Notes: generated from the letters alone by a model not told the origin. Positions 37,082 through 46,255 are shown, numbered from the stretch's first letter. The stretch: DNA of 64,000 bases from Peptococcaceae bacterium UBA4068 (GCA_002382665.1 DFZA01000007.1:1-64000); one strand, 5' to 3'. A program made the numbers and translations.

Positions 37082-38314
37082 TTAATCCAAAATGACTTTT
37101 CCTTTTGATAAGTCAAGCCTTACATAATCTGGCAGCCCGTTTTTAAAAGGCAAACTAAGCTGCCCTTCAATCAGCGGCCGGGCATATTTAATAAATTCCT
37201 GTGTAACATAATTATGATCATCATTGATCCACTCCAGCGGTAGTTTTTTGGCTATGTTTGCCACTTTTGCGAGCTCAACTTCGCCAAGGCCAAAACTATA
37301 GGGATTATCAAGAATTCGCTCCAGCGTTACCATCACGCCGCTTTTATCCGCCAAAGCATACTTAACGGCGTTAGTACCTACCAAATAAGCTTCATTGGCG
37401 TCAACAGCCGAAGCAAAATGCATAGCGGAACGCTGTGTTGTTCCCATGGTGTTACAACGGGCCTTGACGCCTAATTCTTGTTCAACCAATGATTTTAATG
37501 ATTCGCCAACGCCACTTAACTGTGCATGACCAAAATCATCGATTGTTCCGCCGGCAAAGCAGTACTCCCCTTCTTCATTAACGATACCCTCAGATACTAT
37601 CACATAGCAATAACCCAATTGCTTATAGACTTTTTCAACATCACCAATAAATTTGCTTTTTGAAAAAGGCACTTCCGGCAGATAAATCAGATGCGGCGCT
37701 TCATCATCATAACGTCGCGCCAAAGCTCCTGCCGCCGTCAGCCAGCCGGCGTCGCGACCCATGGCCTCCAATATTGTTACTTTATTTTTTGTCGAAACAC
37801 TCTCCAAATCAATGCCGGTTTCTCTGACAGTAACCGCTATGTATTTGGCGGCTGATCCATATCCGGGGCAATGGTCGGTAAAAGGCAGATCGTTATCAAT
37901 GGTTTTAGGAATACCGATGATCCGCATATCCCAGCCGCATTCTTTTGCCGCCAAATATGTTTTGTGAGCCGTATCCATCGAATCATTGCCGCCGTTATAA
38001 AAGAAATAACGGATATTGAGTTTACGGAAAATATCAACGATACGTAACTGATCGTCATCGGTAACCTTATAACGGCAGGAAAAGATCCCGGCTCCCGGGG
38101 TATAGCGTAAAGCCGCTATTTTCTTTTGATCCTGCTGTGCCAGATCAATAATATTTCCCTGCAATATGCCTTTGATGCCGCTGACGCCGGCATATATTGT
38201 GCCAAGATCAGCGCCAGAGCGCAACCATTCTTCGACAGCACCGCATACGCTGTTGTTGATCACCGCCGTCGGGCCGCCGGACTGAGCAATGATGGCATTG
38301 CCTGTTAAAGCCAT
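37082..38314 (-). CDS. pfp: Pyrophosphate-type 6-phosphofructokinase
   Basis: 410 residues, ATG near GGAGGAATAATG. Reversible phosphorylation of fructose 6-phosphate. IAQSGGPTAVINNS is at the N-terminus. FYNGGNDSMD near 105 has the Asp of the 'GGDD/GGND' site that distinguishes PPi users. GIPKTIDNDL near 134 carries the second PPi-specific Lys and the catalytic Asp, and EAMGRDAGWL is near 186. PPi dependence saves ATP, as in many anaerobes. It stands alone, between a cyclophilin gene and its own terminator. Confidence 0.92.
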   Translation of the reverse strand: MALTGNAIIAQSGGPTAVINNSVCGAVEEWLRSGADLGTIYAGVSGIKGILQGNIIDLAQQDQKKIAALRYTPGAGIFSCRYKVTDDDQLRIVDIFRKLNIRYFFYNGGNDSMDTAHKTYLAAKECGWDMRIIGIPKTIDNDLPFTDHCPGYGSAAKYIAVTVRETGIDLESVSTKNKVTILEAMGRDAGWLTAAGALARRYDDEAPHLIYLPEVPFSKSKFIGDVEKVYKQLGYCYVIVSEGIVNEEGEYCFAGGTIDDFGHAQLSGVGESLKSLVEQELGVKARCNTMGTTQRSAMHFASAVDANEAYLVGTNAVKYALADKSGVMVTLERILDNPYSFGLGEVELAKVANIAKKLPLEWINDDHNYVTQEFIKYARPLIEGQLSLPFKNGLPDYVRLDLSKGKVILD

Positions 38315-38343
38315 AGCATTATTCCTCCTATGATTTACTAATT

Positions 38344-38862
38344 TTAGAATAGGCCTTTTTTAACTTTTGCCGGTTCTCCGGGATCTTCTTCGTCAAGCAA
38401 ATAGATTTTGGCAATCTTTTGTTCTGTGAGCGGCCGGTCATTGGCATCGGTTGCCACGGCTGCGATTTGGTCAACTACATCCATACCGTTTACTACTTTA
38501 CCAAATGCGGCATATTGACCATCTAAATATGGACAGTCAGCATGCATAATAAAGAACTGGCTGCCTGCGGAATTGGGGTTTTGGGCACGCGCCATGGAGA
38601 TAACGCCACGGGTATGCTTCAACGGATTGTCAAAACCGTTACCGCTGAATTCACCGCGAATTGCGTAACCAGGATCGCCCGTTCCATCGCCACGCGGGCA
38701 TCCGCCTTGGATCATAAAACCGCGGATAACGCGGTGAAAAATCAAGCCATCATAAAACCCCGTTGCCGCTAAATGAAGAAAATTATTCACAGTGTTGGTC
38801 GCGGCTTCCTTATCAAGCTCCAATTCGATTTTGTCGCCGTTCTCCATTTCAATAATTACCAT
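38344..38862 (-). CDS. Cyclophilin-type peptidyl-prolyl isomerase
   Basis: 172 residues, ATG 6 nt after AGGAGG. Core motifs FHRVIRGFMIQGGCPRGDGTGDPGY (in parts near 40-65), FSMARA-like ISMARAQNPNSAGSQFFI, and FGKVVNGMDVVD. The catalytic Arg is in FHRV. No signal peptide, so a cytosolic folding helper. A 15-residue charged tail follows the cyclophilin core. Upstream of pfp by 30 nt on the same strand. Confidence 0.93.
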   Translation of the reverse strand: MVIIEMENGDKIELELDKEAATNTVNNFLHLAATGFYDGLIFHRVIRGFMIQGGCPRGDGTGDPGYAIRGEFSGNGFDNPLKHTRGVISMARAQNPNSAGSQFFIMHADCPYLDGQYAAFGKVVNGMDVVDQIAAVATDANDRPLTEQKIAKIYLLDEEDPGEPAKVKKGLF

Positions 38863-38881
38863 ACTGAACCTCCTGATTTGT

Positions 38882-39604
38882 TTATTTTAATACTCTGAAA
38901 AATAATGATAACGCTATACTGTTCCAAATCATATGAGCAAATATATTTATGAAGATATTACCGTATTTATCATAAATATAGGCAAAACCAATACCACCAA
39001 CAAACAGAGGCAATATAACCCATAAATCAAAATGCATCGCCGAAAATATTGCCGCCGAGGCAATAATACCAATCCAGCGGCCAAACTTGGCCTTGATAGC
39101 GGAAAAGAGAAAACCACGAAAAAATATCTCCTCACAGATTGGCGCTAATAAAACAACACATATGACAAGGCCGGCAGTTTCCCAGCCATTTTGGGAAGAT
39201 TGCATTAATTGCATTATACTCTGCATGTCATAATCATATCCGTGAAAAACCAACCATTGCAGTAATGTGATCAATACATTGATCACATAAAGCGATATAC
39301 CCCAAAGTGCGCCAAAATGAAAAATTAAATGAACCTTTTCTTTTTTTAACACAAGTCCAAGTGACGCCGGTTTGTGACCGTAATACACGCATGCTATATA
39401 ACATGGCAACAAACCATAGCATGCAAATTGAATCAGATATAGGAGCAGAGCAAAATCAATCAAATTTTTGGCTCCGGCAAAAAAGTTGGTAAGTAAAGAA
39501 CTAATGCTCAAAACTATAGCAATTATTAAAAAACTATGCCAAATTGCCCAGCGAGGTAGCTCTTTCTTTATCGACTTATCTAGCATGCCATCGTCATTAA
39601 ACAT
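38882..39604 (-). CDS. CPBP-family intramembrane metalloprotease
   Basis: 240 residues, ATG 7 nt after AAGAGG. About six to seven hydrophobic helices. The CAAX-protease/bacteriocin-processing (Abi) motifs are present: EEIFFRGFLFSAI (Glu pair and Arg, near 158-170), FSAMHFD (His, near 190) and HMIWNS near 222. In bacteria these proteases may process bacteriocins or peptides or act in immunity; no bacteriocin gene is adjacent, so its substrate is unknown. Confidence 0.88.
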   Translation of the reverse strand: MFNDDGMLDKSIKKELPRWAIWHSFLIIAIVLSISSLLTNFFAGAKNLIDFALLLYLIQFACYGLLPCYIACVYYGHKPASLGLVLKKEKVHLIFHFGALWGISLYVINVLITLLQWLVFHGYDYDMQSIMQLMQSSQNGWETAGLVICVVLLAPICEEIFFRGFLFSAIKAKFGRWIGIIASAAIFSAMHFDLWVILPLFVGGIGFAYIYDKYGNIFINIFAHMIWNSIALSLFFRVLK

Positions 39605-39679
39605 TTTATACCTCTTTTAGTTTAGCTTATCATATTTATTATTTAAAATAAAGTGTTTAAATACACATCTAATAATAAA

Positions 39680-39708
39680 AAAAGCAGCGGCATTATGCCG
39701 CTGCTTTT
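39680..39708 (-). terminator. Terminator of the methylmalonyl-CoA decarboxylase operon
   Basis: AAAAGCAGCGGC and GCCGCTGCTTTT form a perfect 12-bp stem, followed leftward by TTTATTATT, 10 nt after the mmdB stop. Confidence 0.9.
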
Positions 39709-39717
39709 ATGTATAAA

Positions 39718-40905
39718 TTATCCAAATAAAGTAAGCAAGATACCGGCCGCAACCGCAGTTCCGATAACACCGGCAACATTCGGACCCATGGCGTGCATCA
39801 GCAGCCAATTGGATTTATCCTCTTCTTGCCCCATTTTATGTATTACACGAGCTGCCATCGGAACAGCAGAAACACCGGCTGCACCGATCAACGGGTTTAT
39901 CTTTTGCTTTAAGAATAAGTTCATAAATTTGGCGATTAATGTACCGCCTGCTGTTCCGCCGGCAAAAGCTACTATACCAAGAGCCAAAATTGCCAGCGTT
40001 TGTGGAGTTAAAAATACTTGTCCATTGGCAGTAGCGCCAACCGAAACTCCAAGAAAGATAGTTACGATGTTAATCAAAGCATTCTGCGCTGTATCGCTTA
40101 ACCTGTCGGTTACGCCGCACTCCCGGAATAAGTTGCCAAGCATCAGCATGCCGATCAAAGGAGCCGCTAAAGGTACAACTAGTGATACAACAATTGTTGT
40201 AACAATCGGGAATAAGATCTTTACAGTCTTACTGACCGGTTTTAACTGTACCATTTTTATTTGACGTTCTTCTTTTGTTGTGAATAATTTGGCAACCGGC
40301 GGAATAATGACCGGAACCAACGCCATATATGAATAGGCTGCAACCGCAATCGGACCCAGCAGTTGCGGGGCTAATCTGGTCGACAAATATATCGCCGTCG
40401 GACCGTCGGCACCACCGATGATACCTATAGACGCAGCTTCCTGGGGAGTAAAGCTAATACCTGGTACAAAATGATTGAGAGACAACGCGCCCCAGAAGGT
40501 AATAAATACACCAAATTGGGCGGCAGCACCTAAAAGAAGTGATTTGGGGTTGGCAATCAACGGACCAAAGTCTGTCATGGCGCCGATACCCAAAAAGATC
40601 AACGGCGGGAATATTCCCAGAAAGTCTCCTTGATATAAGTAATACAGTAATCCACCGACTTCTTTTAATACCGGTAGATTATCCGCTCCCAGTCCATAGA
40701 TAGGAGATGCCATAATATTGGCCAAAGGAATGTTAGCCAAAAGCATTCCAAATCCGATTGGTACTAATAGTAACGGTTCAAAACCTTTTTTAATGGCTAA
40801 ATATAATAAAATGCAAGCGATGATAATCATCACTAACTGACGCCATTCGAATGCAAAAAATCCCGTGTTGAGAAGAAACTCTGTTAATGATTTTCCTATT
40901 TGCAT
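39718..40905 (-). CDS. mmdB: Sodium-pumping decarboxylase beta subunit
   Basis: 395 residues with about ten membrane helices. The beta subunit decarboxylates carboxybiotin and exports sodium ions. Conserved features are [20 protein letters not shown] (near 100), [16 protein letters not shown] (near 155, with the essential Asp), and the C-terminal [18 protein letters not shown]. The oadB/mmdB/gcdB families are nearly identical in sequence, so the substrate assignment comes from the neighbouring methylmalonyl-CoA epimerase and the MmdA-type carboxyltransferase. Last gene of the operon. Confidence 0.93.
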   Translation of the reverse strand: MQIGKSLTEFLLNTGFFAFEWRQLVMIIIACILLYLAIKKGFEPLLLVPIGFGMLLANIPLANIMASPIYGLGADNLPVLKEVGGLLYYLYQGDFLGIFPPLIFLGIGAMTDFGPLIANPKSLLLGAAAQFGVFITFWGALSLNHFVPGISFTPQEAASIGIIGGADGPTAIYLSTRLAPQLLGPIAVAAYSYMALVPVIIPPVAKLFTTKEERQIKMVQLKPVSKTVKILFPIVTTIVVSLVVPLAAPLIGMLMLGNLFRECGVTDRLSDTAQNALINIVTIFLGVSVGATANGQVFLTPQTLAILALGIVAFAGGTAGGTLIAKFMNLFLKQKINPLIGAAGVSAVPMAARVIHKMGQEEDKSNWLLMHAMGPNVAGVIGTAVAAGILLTLFG

Positions 40906-40920
40906 ATCTAACTCCTTTTA

Positions 40921-41319
40921 TTACAGGTTTACGAGAACATCACCGGATTGAACGATAGAACCTGCCTGAACATTGATCGCACTGATGGTGCCATCGCAGG
41001 GAGCAGAAATATCATTTTCCATTTTCATCGCTTCTAAAACAAGGATGATATCACCGGCTTTAACGGCCTGACCGACGCTGACATTAACTCTTAAAACTGT
41101 GCCGGGAAGAGGGCTCGGAATGGTGGTGCCGCTTCCAGCAGCAGGAGCAGCAGCTTTTGCAGGAGCAGGAGCAGCAGCAGGAGCAGCAGCAGGAGCTGCA
41201 GTCTTTGCGGGAGCTGCGGCTGCTGAAACAGCAGGAGCAGGAGCAGCAGCGGTAGCGCCAACTTCTTCAACTTCTACAGTATAAGTTTGTCCATTAACAG
41301 TTACATTGTATTTTTTCAT
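40921..41319 (-). CDS. mmdC: Biotin carrier subunit of methylmalonyl-CoA decarboxylase
   Basis: 132 residues. N-terminal segment MKKYNVTVNGQTYTVEVEEV, then a flexible Ala/Pro linker (about 25-63), then the biotinyl domain with the biotin-accepting Lys in VLEAMKMEND (about 96-103). It shuttles carboxyl groups from the alpha subunit MmdA to the membrane subunit MmdB. The linker codes a low-complexity GC-rich tract that produces spurious frames on the other strand. Confidence 0.95.
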   Translation of the reverse strand: MKKYNVTVNGQTYTVEVEEVGATAAAPAPAVSAAAAPAKTAAPAAAPAAAPAPAKAAAPAAGSGTTIPSPLPGTVLRVNVSVGQAVKAGDIILVLEAMKMENDISAPCDGTISAINVQAGSIVQSGDVLVNL

Positions 41320-41340
41320 AATTTACTATCCTCCAATTAT

Positions 41341-41715
41341 TTAAAAATTTTGTCTAGAATTAATTAATGTATTTGCACCTTGTTCTGCCCAGCTACTATG
41401 ATAAGCATTGCTTCTGCGAATGGCTGTGAATTTAAGATTGCTTTGAACAACTCCGCTGGCAGCAGAAACAGCAGCCATGATAATGGCAATCGTTATTGGA
41501 TCATCACCAGCTTCAATATTACAGACAGGAACAGGAGAAGCCGTCTGAGCATGAATAGTACCGGGATCTTTTGATTGTTGATCTTTATTACTATGTTTTT
41601 TATTATCAACTACCCTTAAGAGCAACCAGGTAACAAAAGATAATATAATTAACACAGAAAATACGACGCCCATACCAATAACAGTAGTTTCAATTCCCAT
41701 TGATACCCAATCCAT
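41341..41715 (-). CDS. mmdD: OadG/MmdD-type small membrane subunit
   Basis: 124 residues. One N-terminal membrane helix (about 10-36, GIETTVIGMGVVFSVLIILSF) followed by a charged linker (about 45-80) and a short conserved C-terminal segment PITIAIIMAAVSAASG. The C-terminus resembles that of MmdE and OadG subunits, which stabilise and assemble the complex. In Veillonella these functions are split into MmdD and MmdE; no separate mmdE is seen here. Lies between mmdA and mmdC. Confidence 0.85.
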   Translation of the reverse strand: MDWVSMGIETTVIGMGVVFSVLIILSFVTWLLLRVVDNKKHSNKDQQSKDPGTIHAQTASPVPVCNIEAGDDPITIAIIMAAVSAASGVVQSNLKFTAIRRSNAYHSSWAEQGANTLINSRQNF

Positions 41716-41729
41716 AATTTTACCTCCTA

Positions 41730-43277
41730 CTAAAGCGGTACATTGCCGTGTTTTTTGCCTGGACGTGTTTCTTGTTTACTGATTAAAGCGTCCAGATTCT
41801 TAATTAAATAATATCTGGTTTGCTCAGGCTCAATAATTTGGTCAACAAAGCCGCGTGCAGCCGCGCAATAAGGATTTGAGAATTTGTCATCATATTCATC
41901 AATTTTTTCTTGTCGCTTGGCTTGCGGGTCTTCGGATGCTTCAATTTCTTTACGGAAAACAATATTAGCAGCCCCCTGAGCGCCCATAACAGCTATCTGA
42001 GCAGTCGGCCAGGCAATGACCGAGTCGGCGCCGAGGCTCTTGGCACACATAGCTAAATATGCACCGCCGTAAGCTTTACGGGTGATTAATGTAAGTTTCG
42101 GTACGGTTGCTTCGGAATAGGCGTAAAGCAACTTGGCTCCGTGGCGGATGATACCGCCATGTTCTTGCGCAACACCGGGCAGATATCCAGGAGTGTCAAC
42201 AATTGTCAACATTGGGATACCGAAAGCGTCGCAGAAGCGGATAAAGCGTCCAGCTTTGTCTGAGGCATTGATATCAAGGCAGCCAGCCAAAGATTTAGGC
42301 TGATTGGCAATAATACCTACGCTCAATCCATTCAATCTGATAAAACCGGTAATAATATTTAAAGCCCAATAAGGTTGGACTTCAAAGAAGTCGTTATTAT
42401 CCGCTAAAGCCTTGATTACATCAAGCATATTATATGCCTGATTGGGGTTTTCCGGAATTATATCGCGCAGAGCTTCTTCAACACGTTCCGGTGAATCGTC
42501 ATTGGCGAATACCGGAGCGCCTTCCAGATTGTTTCCGGGTATAAAGCTTAATAATCTTTTTATTTGGTCAATGCATTCATCTTCATTTTGGGCAAAGAAA
42601 TGAGCGTTACCGCTGTTACGGTTATGTGTCATCGCGCCGCCCAAAGCTTCGGCGGAAACGTCTTCACCTGTTACTGCCTTAATTACTTGCGGGCCGGTAA
42701 TAAACATATTTGATTTATCAACCATAAACACGAAGTCGGTCAGAGCGGGAGAATAAACCGCGCCACCGGCGCACGGCCCCATAATTACTGATAATTGCGG
42801 AATAACGCCTGATGAAATGGTATTACGCTTAAAAATTTCACCGTAACCATTCAAAGCGTCAACACCTTCCTGAATACGAGCACCGCCGGAATCGTTAATA
42901 CCGATTACCGGAGCCCCAACTTTGAGCGCCAAATCCATTACTTTGCAGATTTTAGCAGCATGCATTTCACCCAACGATCCACCTAAAACAGTGAAATCCT
43001 GTGAAAAGACATAGACTAAGCGGCCATCAATTGTACCGTAACCGGTAACAACGCCTTCACCGGGTGCGCTTAATCCGGCCATACCGAATTCCGTGCCACG
43101 ATGAATGACAAACTGATCAAGCTCAACGAAACTCCCATCATCCAATAAGGCATCAATCCGTTCTCGTGCGGTCTTTTTACCAGCCTGATGTTGTTTCTCG
43201 ATCTTCTTGTCCCCGCCGCCTTTGATTACTGCTTCACGTTTGGAAGCAAGGAGCTCCATTTTTGTTTCATTCGACAT
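41730..43277 (-). CDS. mmdA: Methylmalonyl-CoA decarboxylase carboxyltransferase (alpha) subunit
   Basis: 515 residues, ATG 7 nt from GGGAGG. Carboxyltransferase of the PccB/MmdA family: GKKTARERIDALLDDGSFVE (near 33), GINDSGGARIQEGVDAL (near 122) and GPCAGGAVYSPALTDF (near 165) form the first acyl-CoA half. FVDTPGY-like IVDTPGYLPGVAQEHGGIIRHGAKL (in parts near 355) and KAYGGAYLAMC form the second. It moves the carboxyl group from (S)-methylmalonyl-CoA to biotin on MmdC, yielding propionyl-CoA. 33 nt separate it from the epimerase gene. Confidence 0.95.
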   Translation of the reverse strand: MSNETKMELLASKREAVIKGGGDKKIEKQHQAGKKTARERIDALLDDGSFVELDQFVIHRGTEFGMAGLSAPGEGVVTGYGTIDGRLVYVFSQDFTVLGGSLGEMHAAKICKVMDLALKVGAPVIGINDSGGARIQEGVDALNGYGEIFKRNTISSGVIPQLSVIMGPCAGGAVYSPALTDFVFMVDKSNMFITGPQVIKAVTGEDVSAEALGGAMTHNRNSGNAHFFAQNEDECIDQIKRLLSFIPGNNLEGAPVFANDDSPERVEEALRDIIPENPNQAYNMLDVIKALADNNDFFEVQPYWALNIITGFIRLNGLSVGIIANQPKSLAGCLDINASDKAGRFIRFCDAFGIPMLTIVDTPGYLPGVAQEHGGIIRHGAKLLYAYSEATVPKLTLITRKAYGGAYLAMCAKSLGADSVIAWPTAQIAVMGAQGAANIVFRKEIEASEDPQAKRQEKIDEYDDKFSNPYCAAARGFVDQIIEPEQTRYYLIKNLDALISKQETRPGKKHGNVPL

Positions 43278-43310
43278 CTGCGTACCTCCCTATCATTCTA
43301 AATGAAATAA

Positions 43311-43718
43311 TTAATCTCTTTGACATAATTCTAAAAGAACGCCACCGGTCGCTTTGGGATGCAAGAAGGCAATTTTGGCACCGCCCGCGCCGCGTCTTGG
43401 CGTCTCATCAATCAATCTTACTCCGTCAGCCTTTAATTGCGCCAATGTTGCTTCAATGTCATCCACCTTTAAAGCAATGTGTTGGATTCCTTGACCCTTG
43501 GCCTCGATAAATTTAGCAATAGGGCCATCGGGAGCTGTCGATTGCAGTAATTCAATTTCGCTGTCACCGTTAGGAATAAAAGCAGTAATAACTTTCTGCT
43601 CCGCGACCTCTTCAGTTGCAACGATCTTGAGGCCGAGGGTCTTTTCCCAAAACTCGGCGGCTTTTTCGATGCTTTCAACCGCGATACCAATGTGATCAAT
43701 CTTGTTGATCTTTGTCAT
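43311..43718 (-). CDS. mce: Methylmalonyl-CoA epimerase
   Basis: 135 residues, ATG after GTGAGGTGAG. A vicinal-oxygen-chelate fold protein that converts (R)- to (S)-methylmalonyl-CoA. Family features are KIDHIGIAVESIEKAAEF (His about 9), IPNGDSEIELL, the metal-ligand GIQHIALKVDDIE and PKATGGVLLELCQ (Glu). It supplies the S-isomer to the decarboxylase and is the first gene of the operon mce-mmdA-mmdD-mmdC-mmdB. Confidence 0.94.
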   Translation of the reverse strand: MTKINKIDHIGIAVESIEKAAEFWEKTLGLKIVATEEVAEQKVITAFIPNGDSEIELLQSTAPDGPIAKFIEAKGQGIQHIALKVDDIEATLAQLKADGVRLIDETPRRGAGGAKIAFLHPKATGGVLLELCQRD

Positions 43719-43906
43719 TTTTTCTCACCTCACTGAATTAAAAATATAAAAAATATTGATTAAACAATACTAATAAACTAATTATAATAAAAACCCATAC
43801 TAAAGAATAATACCATAAACATTTGATTAAGGCCAATTTAAAAATAATATTAGAATATTCTGTCATATTTTGCTTAATGTTTAAAAAACTTTGGTTTTTA
43901 AGAAAG

Positions 43907-43935
43907 TTGACTTTAATCCAATTTTGAGATAAAAT
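43907..43935 (+). promoter_or_regulatory. Promoter of tRNA-Arg
   Basis: TTGACT (43907-43912), 17 nt, TAAAAT (43930-43935). The tRNA begins 17 nt after the -10 box, so a short 5' leader is removed. Confidence 0.75.
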
Positions 43936-43952
43936 ATGTAATTGTAATCTAT

Positions 43953-44027
43953 GCGCCCGTAGCTCAGTGGATAGAGCGTCGGCCTCCGGAGCCGAAAGCG
44001 TAGGTTCAATTCCTATCGGGCGTACCA
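43953..44027 (+). tRNA. tRNA-Arg (anticodon CCG)
   Basis: A 75-nt cloverleaf: acceptor GCGCCCG/CGGGCGT, D-arm GCTCAGTGGATAGAGC, anticodon stem TCGGC/GCCGA with loop CTCCGGA (anticodon CCG, decoding CGG), T-arm AGGTTCAATTCCT, encoded CCA. Own promoter and terminator. Confidence 0.96.
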
Positions 44028-44046
44028 TTTGTAAAATAACTTATCT

Positions 44047-44085
44047 AAAGGGCAGATAACATCTAACATATGTTATCTGCCCTTT
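44047..44085. terminator. Terminator after tRNA-Arg and DUF1292 gene
   Basis: AAAGGGCAGATAACA and TGTTATCTGCCCTTT form a perfect 15-bp stem with a 9-nt loop. Lying between convergent transcripts, it can serve both. Confidence 0.8.
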
Positions 44086-44127
44086 CATAATCGAAAGCAA
44101 ATCTAAAATTGTTGAATAGTACTACTA

Positions 44128-44427
44128 TTAAAAATCATCATCTTCGGAACTTTCTTCGTCCTCTTCCTCTTCCATTTCATTAATAATCTCATCATAAGCA
44201 TCTGCAACTCTATCCCATTCTTCATCATTATCAACATCAAATAGTATTTCTTCTCCATCATCATCAACGCCAAAGCGCATAATGATTGCTTCGTTTGTAT
44301 CGATGTATTCTTCATCCATAGGGATCAGTACAGCATATTTTTCATTTTCGACCTCAAGCAAAGTCTCCACTTCAAATTGATGTTCAACACCATCTTCATC
44401 AATTAAAGTAATAACATCTTCACTCAT
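44128..44427 (-). CDS. DUF1292 (YrzB-like) protein
   Basis: 99 residues. ATG 44427 follows AGAGGTG by 7 nt; a GTG three codons earlier lies inside that site. Strongly acidic: the core SEDVITLIDEDGVEHQFEVETLLEVE, YAVLIPMDE and IMRFGVDDDGEEILFDVDNDEEWDRVADAY match DUF1292, and the tail is a run of Glu/Asp/Ser. Its function is unknown, but it commonly follows ruvX in the alaS-ireB-ruvX group, as here. Confidence 0.93.
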   Translation of the reverse strand: MSEDVITLIDEDGVEHQFEVETLLEVENEKYAVLIPMDEEYIDTNEAIIMRFGVDDDGEEILFDVDNDEEWDRVADAYDEIINEMEEEEDEESSEDDDF

Positions 44428-44540
44428 GATAATCACCTCTTTAGAATATACTTTTTTTTATGGATTGAGTATAAATTAATATTAAGTGTTTGTCAATTTT
44501 CTAAATTGTATTTTAATTTATGTTTGAATTTTTGTATTAT

Positions 44541-44951
44541 TTATTTTTGGCGGTCAAGATAGCTTTGAAGTATAAGTGTAGCCGCTACTTTATCAATTAC
44601 ATTTTTACGTTTGCTGCGTGATACGTCTCCTTCGATTAATAATCGCTGAGCGGCAACCGTTGTCAGCCGCTCGTCTTGATAACAGACATCGATATTTGCG
44701 CTTTTTTGTAATGCTTCTCCCAGCGCTTCGGCATTTTGCACTGATTCGCCACGACTGCCGTTCATATTCAATGGCAAACCGACAACAGCTGATCCAACTT
44801 CATATTGATCGATAATCTGCTGCAACTGTTGTAAGTCATATTCCAAGTTGCGACGGCGGATAGTAGCTACCCCTTGCGCCGTCCAGCCTAAAGCATCACT
44901 GACGGCGACACCGATTGTTTTACTGCCTACATCAAGACCGATTATCCTCAT
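44541..44951 (-). CDS. ruvX: Putative pre-16S rRNA nuclease YqgF/RuvX
   Basis: 136 residues. ATG 44951 lies 6 nt after AAAGGAG and gives the conserved RIIGLDVGSKTIGVAVSD. The RNase H-like fold keeps the catalytic Asp (about 7), Glu in YQDERLTT (near 97) and the Asp in KNVIDKVAATLILQ (near 121). Implicated in 16S rRNA 5'-end maturation; the old Holliday-resolvase assignment is doubtful. Normally next to ireB, but here an oxidoreductase gene lies between them. Confidence 0.94.
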   Translation of the reverse strand: MRIIGLDVGSKTIGVAVSDALGWTAQGVATIRRRNLEYDLQQLQQIIDQYEVGSAVVGLPLNMNGSRGESVQNAEALGEALQKSANIDVCYQDERLTTVAAQRLLIEGDVSRSKRKNVIDKVAATLILQSYLDRQK

Positions 44952-44962
44952 AATTATCTCCT

Positions 44963-45910
44963 TTAACAAAACGATATACAAAACCAGGGGCACGCCGCAA
45001 TACAATAACCGCAATAGATGCATTTTTGCTGTTGCCATGCGCAAGTACCGTCAATCAACTCTAACGCGCCCTGAGGGCAACGAGCAACACATTTACCGCA
45101 GCCATGACAAGTCGGTTCTTTATCAAAAACCATCTGCCTGTTGTTTAGTTCAATTTGTGAAGATTCCGTGGCTTCCCTACCCTCGCACCAGGCGATATTA
45201 GTGACCAATTCGGCATGAGTCTTTATACCTACAGCTACCGCATCAAGATAAGGACGGCTATAAGCCCAGGTTAAAGCAGCCCTTGCCTGATTCATTAACG
45301 CGCCTCCGCCGATAGCTTTCATACCGTAAACGCCAATATTCTTATTCTTAGCAGTATTACAGGCATCTTCCATATTAGACAAGTCGCCATCATTGATGCC
45401 GATTCCAACCATGTTTACTAAAGCAAATAAGATATCGATTTCGGGTATTTCAGCAGCGGCGGTTGCTACTGCGACGCTATGGGTTGAGATACCAACCGCG
45501 CCGATAACGCCATTTTGTTTAGCGTCAAGCAAGGCTTCCAGCGCTGGACGGTTGGCATGCAATTCCTGAACATTACGTTGTTCATGTAAAAGGAATATGT
45601 CAATTTTATCGCGCGCTAGACCGATGCGCGCTTCTTCTATATCGTGCGCAGCTTCATCATAATCTGTAGCTAATGTTTTACTGGCAATAATAACTTCTTT
45701 ATCGCTACCGAATAGCGCTTTGCGTAGATACGGGTATGTCCGGTATTGCTGCGCTGTATCAAAGAAATTAATACCTAAATCAATTGCCTCTTTAATCAAT
45801 GAAGCGCCAGCCTCAAATGACAGGTTGGCGCACAAAGGTCCCATAGTCAAGGTGCCAAAGCAGATACGAGATACATTGTAACTGCTTTTTCCTAGTTTAC
45901 GGTATTGCAA
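44963..45910 (-). CDS. Aldo/keto reductase with ferredoxin-like C-terminus
   Basis: 315 residues, TTG start 8 nt after GGAGG. The N-terminal AKR barrel (1-255) has FDTAQQYRTYPYLRKAL (Asp/Tyr) and IDIFLLHEQRN (catalytic His). The C-terminal 60 residues have two CxxCxxCxxxCP sets, CHGCGKCVARCP and CIYCGYCIAACP, for two [4Fe-4S] clusters. Such fusions couple electrons from ferredoxin-type carriers to carbonyl reduction; the substrate is unknown. It sits between ireB and ruvX, within the alaS cluster. Confidence 0.9.
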   Translation of the reverse strand: MQYRKLGKSSYNVSRICFGTLTMGPLCANLSFEAGASLIKEAIDLGINFFDTAQQYRTYPYLRKALFGSDKEVIIASKTLATDYDEAAHDIEEARIGLARDKIDIFLLHEQRNVQELHANRPALEALLDAKQNGVIGAVGISTHSVAVATAAAEIPEIDILFALVNMVGIGINDGDLSNMEDACNTAKNKNIGVYGMKAIGGGALMNQARAALTWAYSRPYLDAVAVGIKTHAELVTNIAWCEGREATESSQIELNNRQMVFDKEPTCHGCGKCVARCPQGALELIDGTCAWQQQKCIYCGYCIAACPWFCISFC

Positions 45911-45925
45911 AAAACTACCTCCGGA

Positions 45926-46192
45926 CTATTTAATATCTTTAACATAATAGGAAACGAGCTCTTCGATCAAATCATCGCGTTCAACACGGCGAATCAAGCT
46001 GCGGGCTTGATTATAACTGGTAATATAGGCCGGGTCGCCGGAAATCAGATAGCCAACAAGCTGGTTAATAGGATTATATCCCTTTTCCAGTAAGGCCGCA
46101 TAAACCAAATATATCACGTCTTGGGGATTTAGCTCATCTTCGCCGCGTACATTAAAGCTCATTGTTTGTTCAATTGACGGCTTATTATCCAT
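45926..46192 (-). CDS. ireB: IreB-family regulatory protein
   Basis: 88 residues. ATG 46192 follows TGGAGG by 6 nt; an upstream in-frame ATG overlaps the site. Conserved block [49 protein letters not shown] (in parts) is diagnostic of DUF965/IreB. In Enterococcus IreB is a substrate of the Ser/Thr kinase IreK and controls cephalosporin tolerance; the Thr near position 9-10 is the equivalent region. Standard partner of alaS. Confidence 0.95.
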   Translation of the reverse strand: MDNKPSIEQTMSFNVRGEDELNPQDVIYLVYAALLEKGYNPINQLVGYLISGDPAYITSYNQARSLIRRVERDDLIEELVSYYVKDIK

Positions 46193-46255
46193 AAGAGCCT
46201 CCATTTAGTATAATAATATACAATTCTTTACTGTTTTGATAATTCCTTTAAATAA

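Noticed and set aside
41099..41284. Rightward Ala/Gly-rich 61-aa frame
   Set aside because: Shadow of the Ala/Pro linker of the biotin carrier protein.
43738..44028. Leftward 96-aa frame beginning MVRPIGIEPTLS
   Set aside because: Its first third is the reverse complement of tRNA-Arg, a well-known source of false gene calls.
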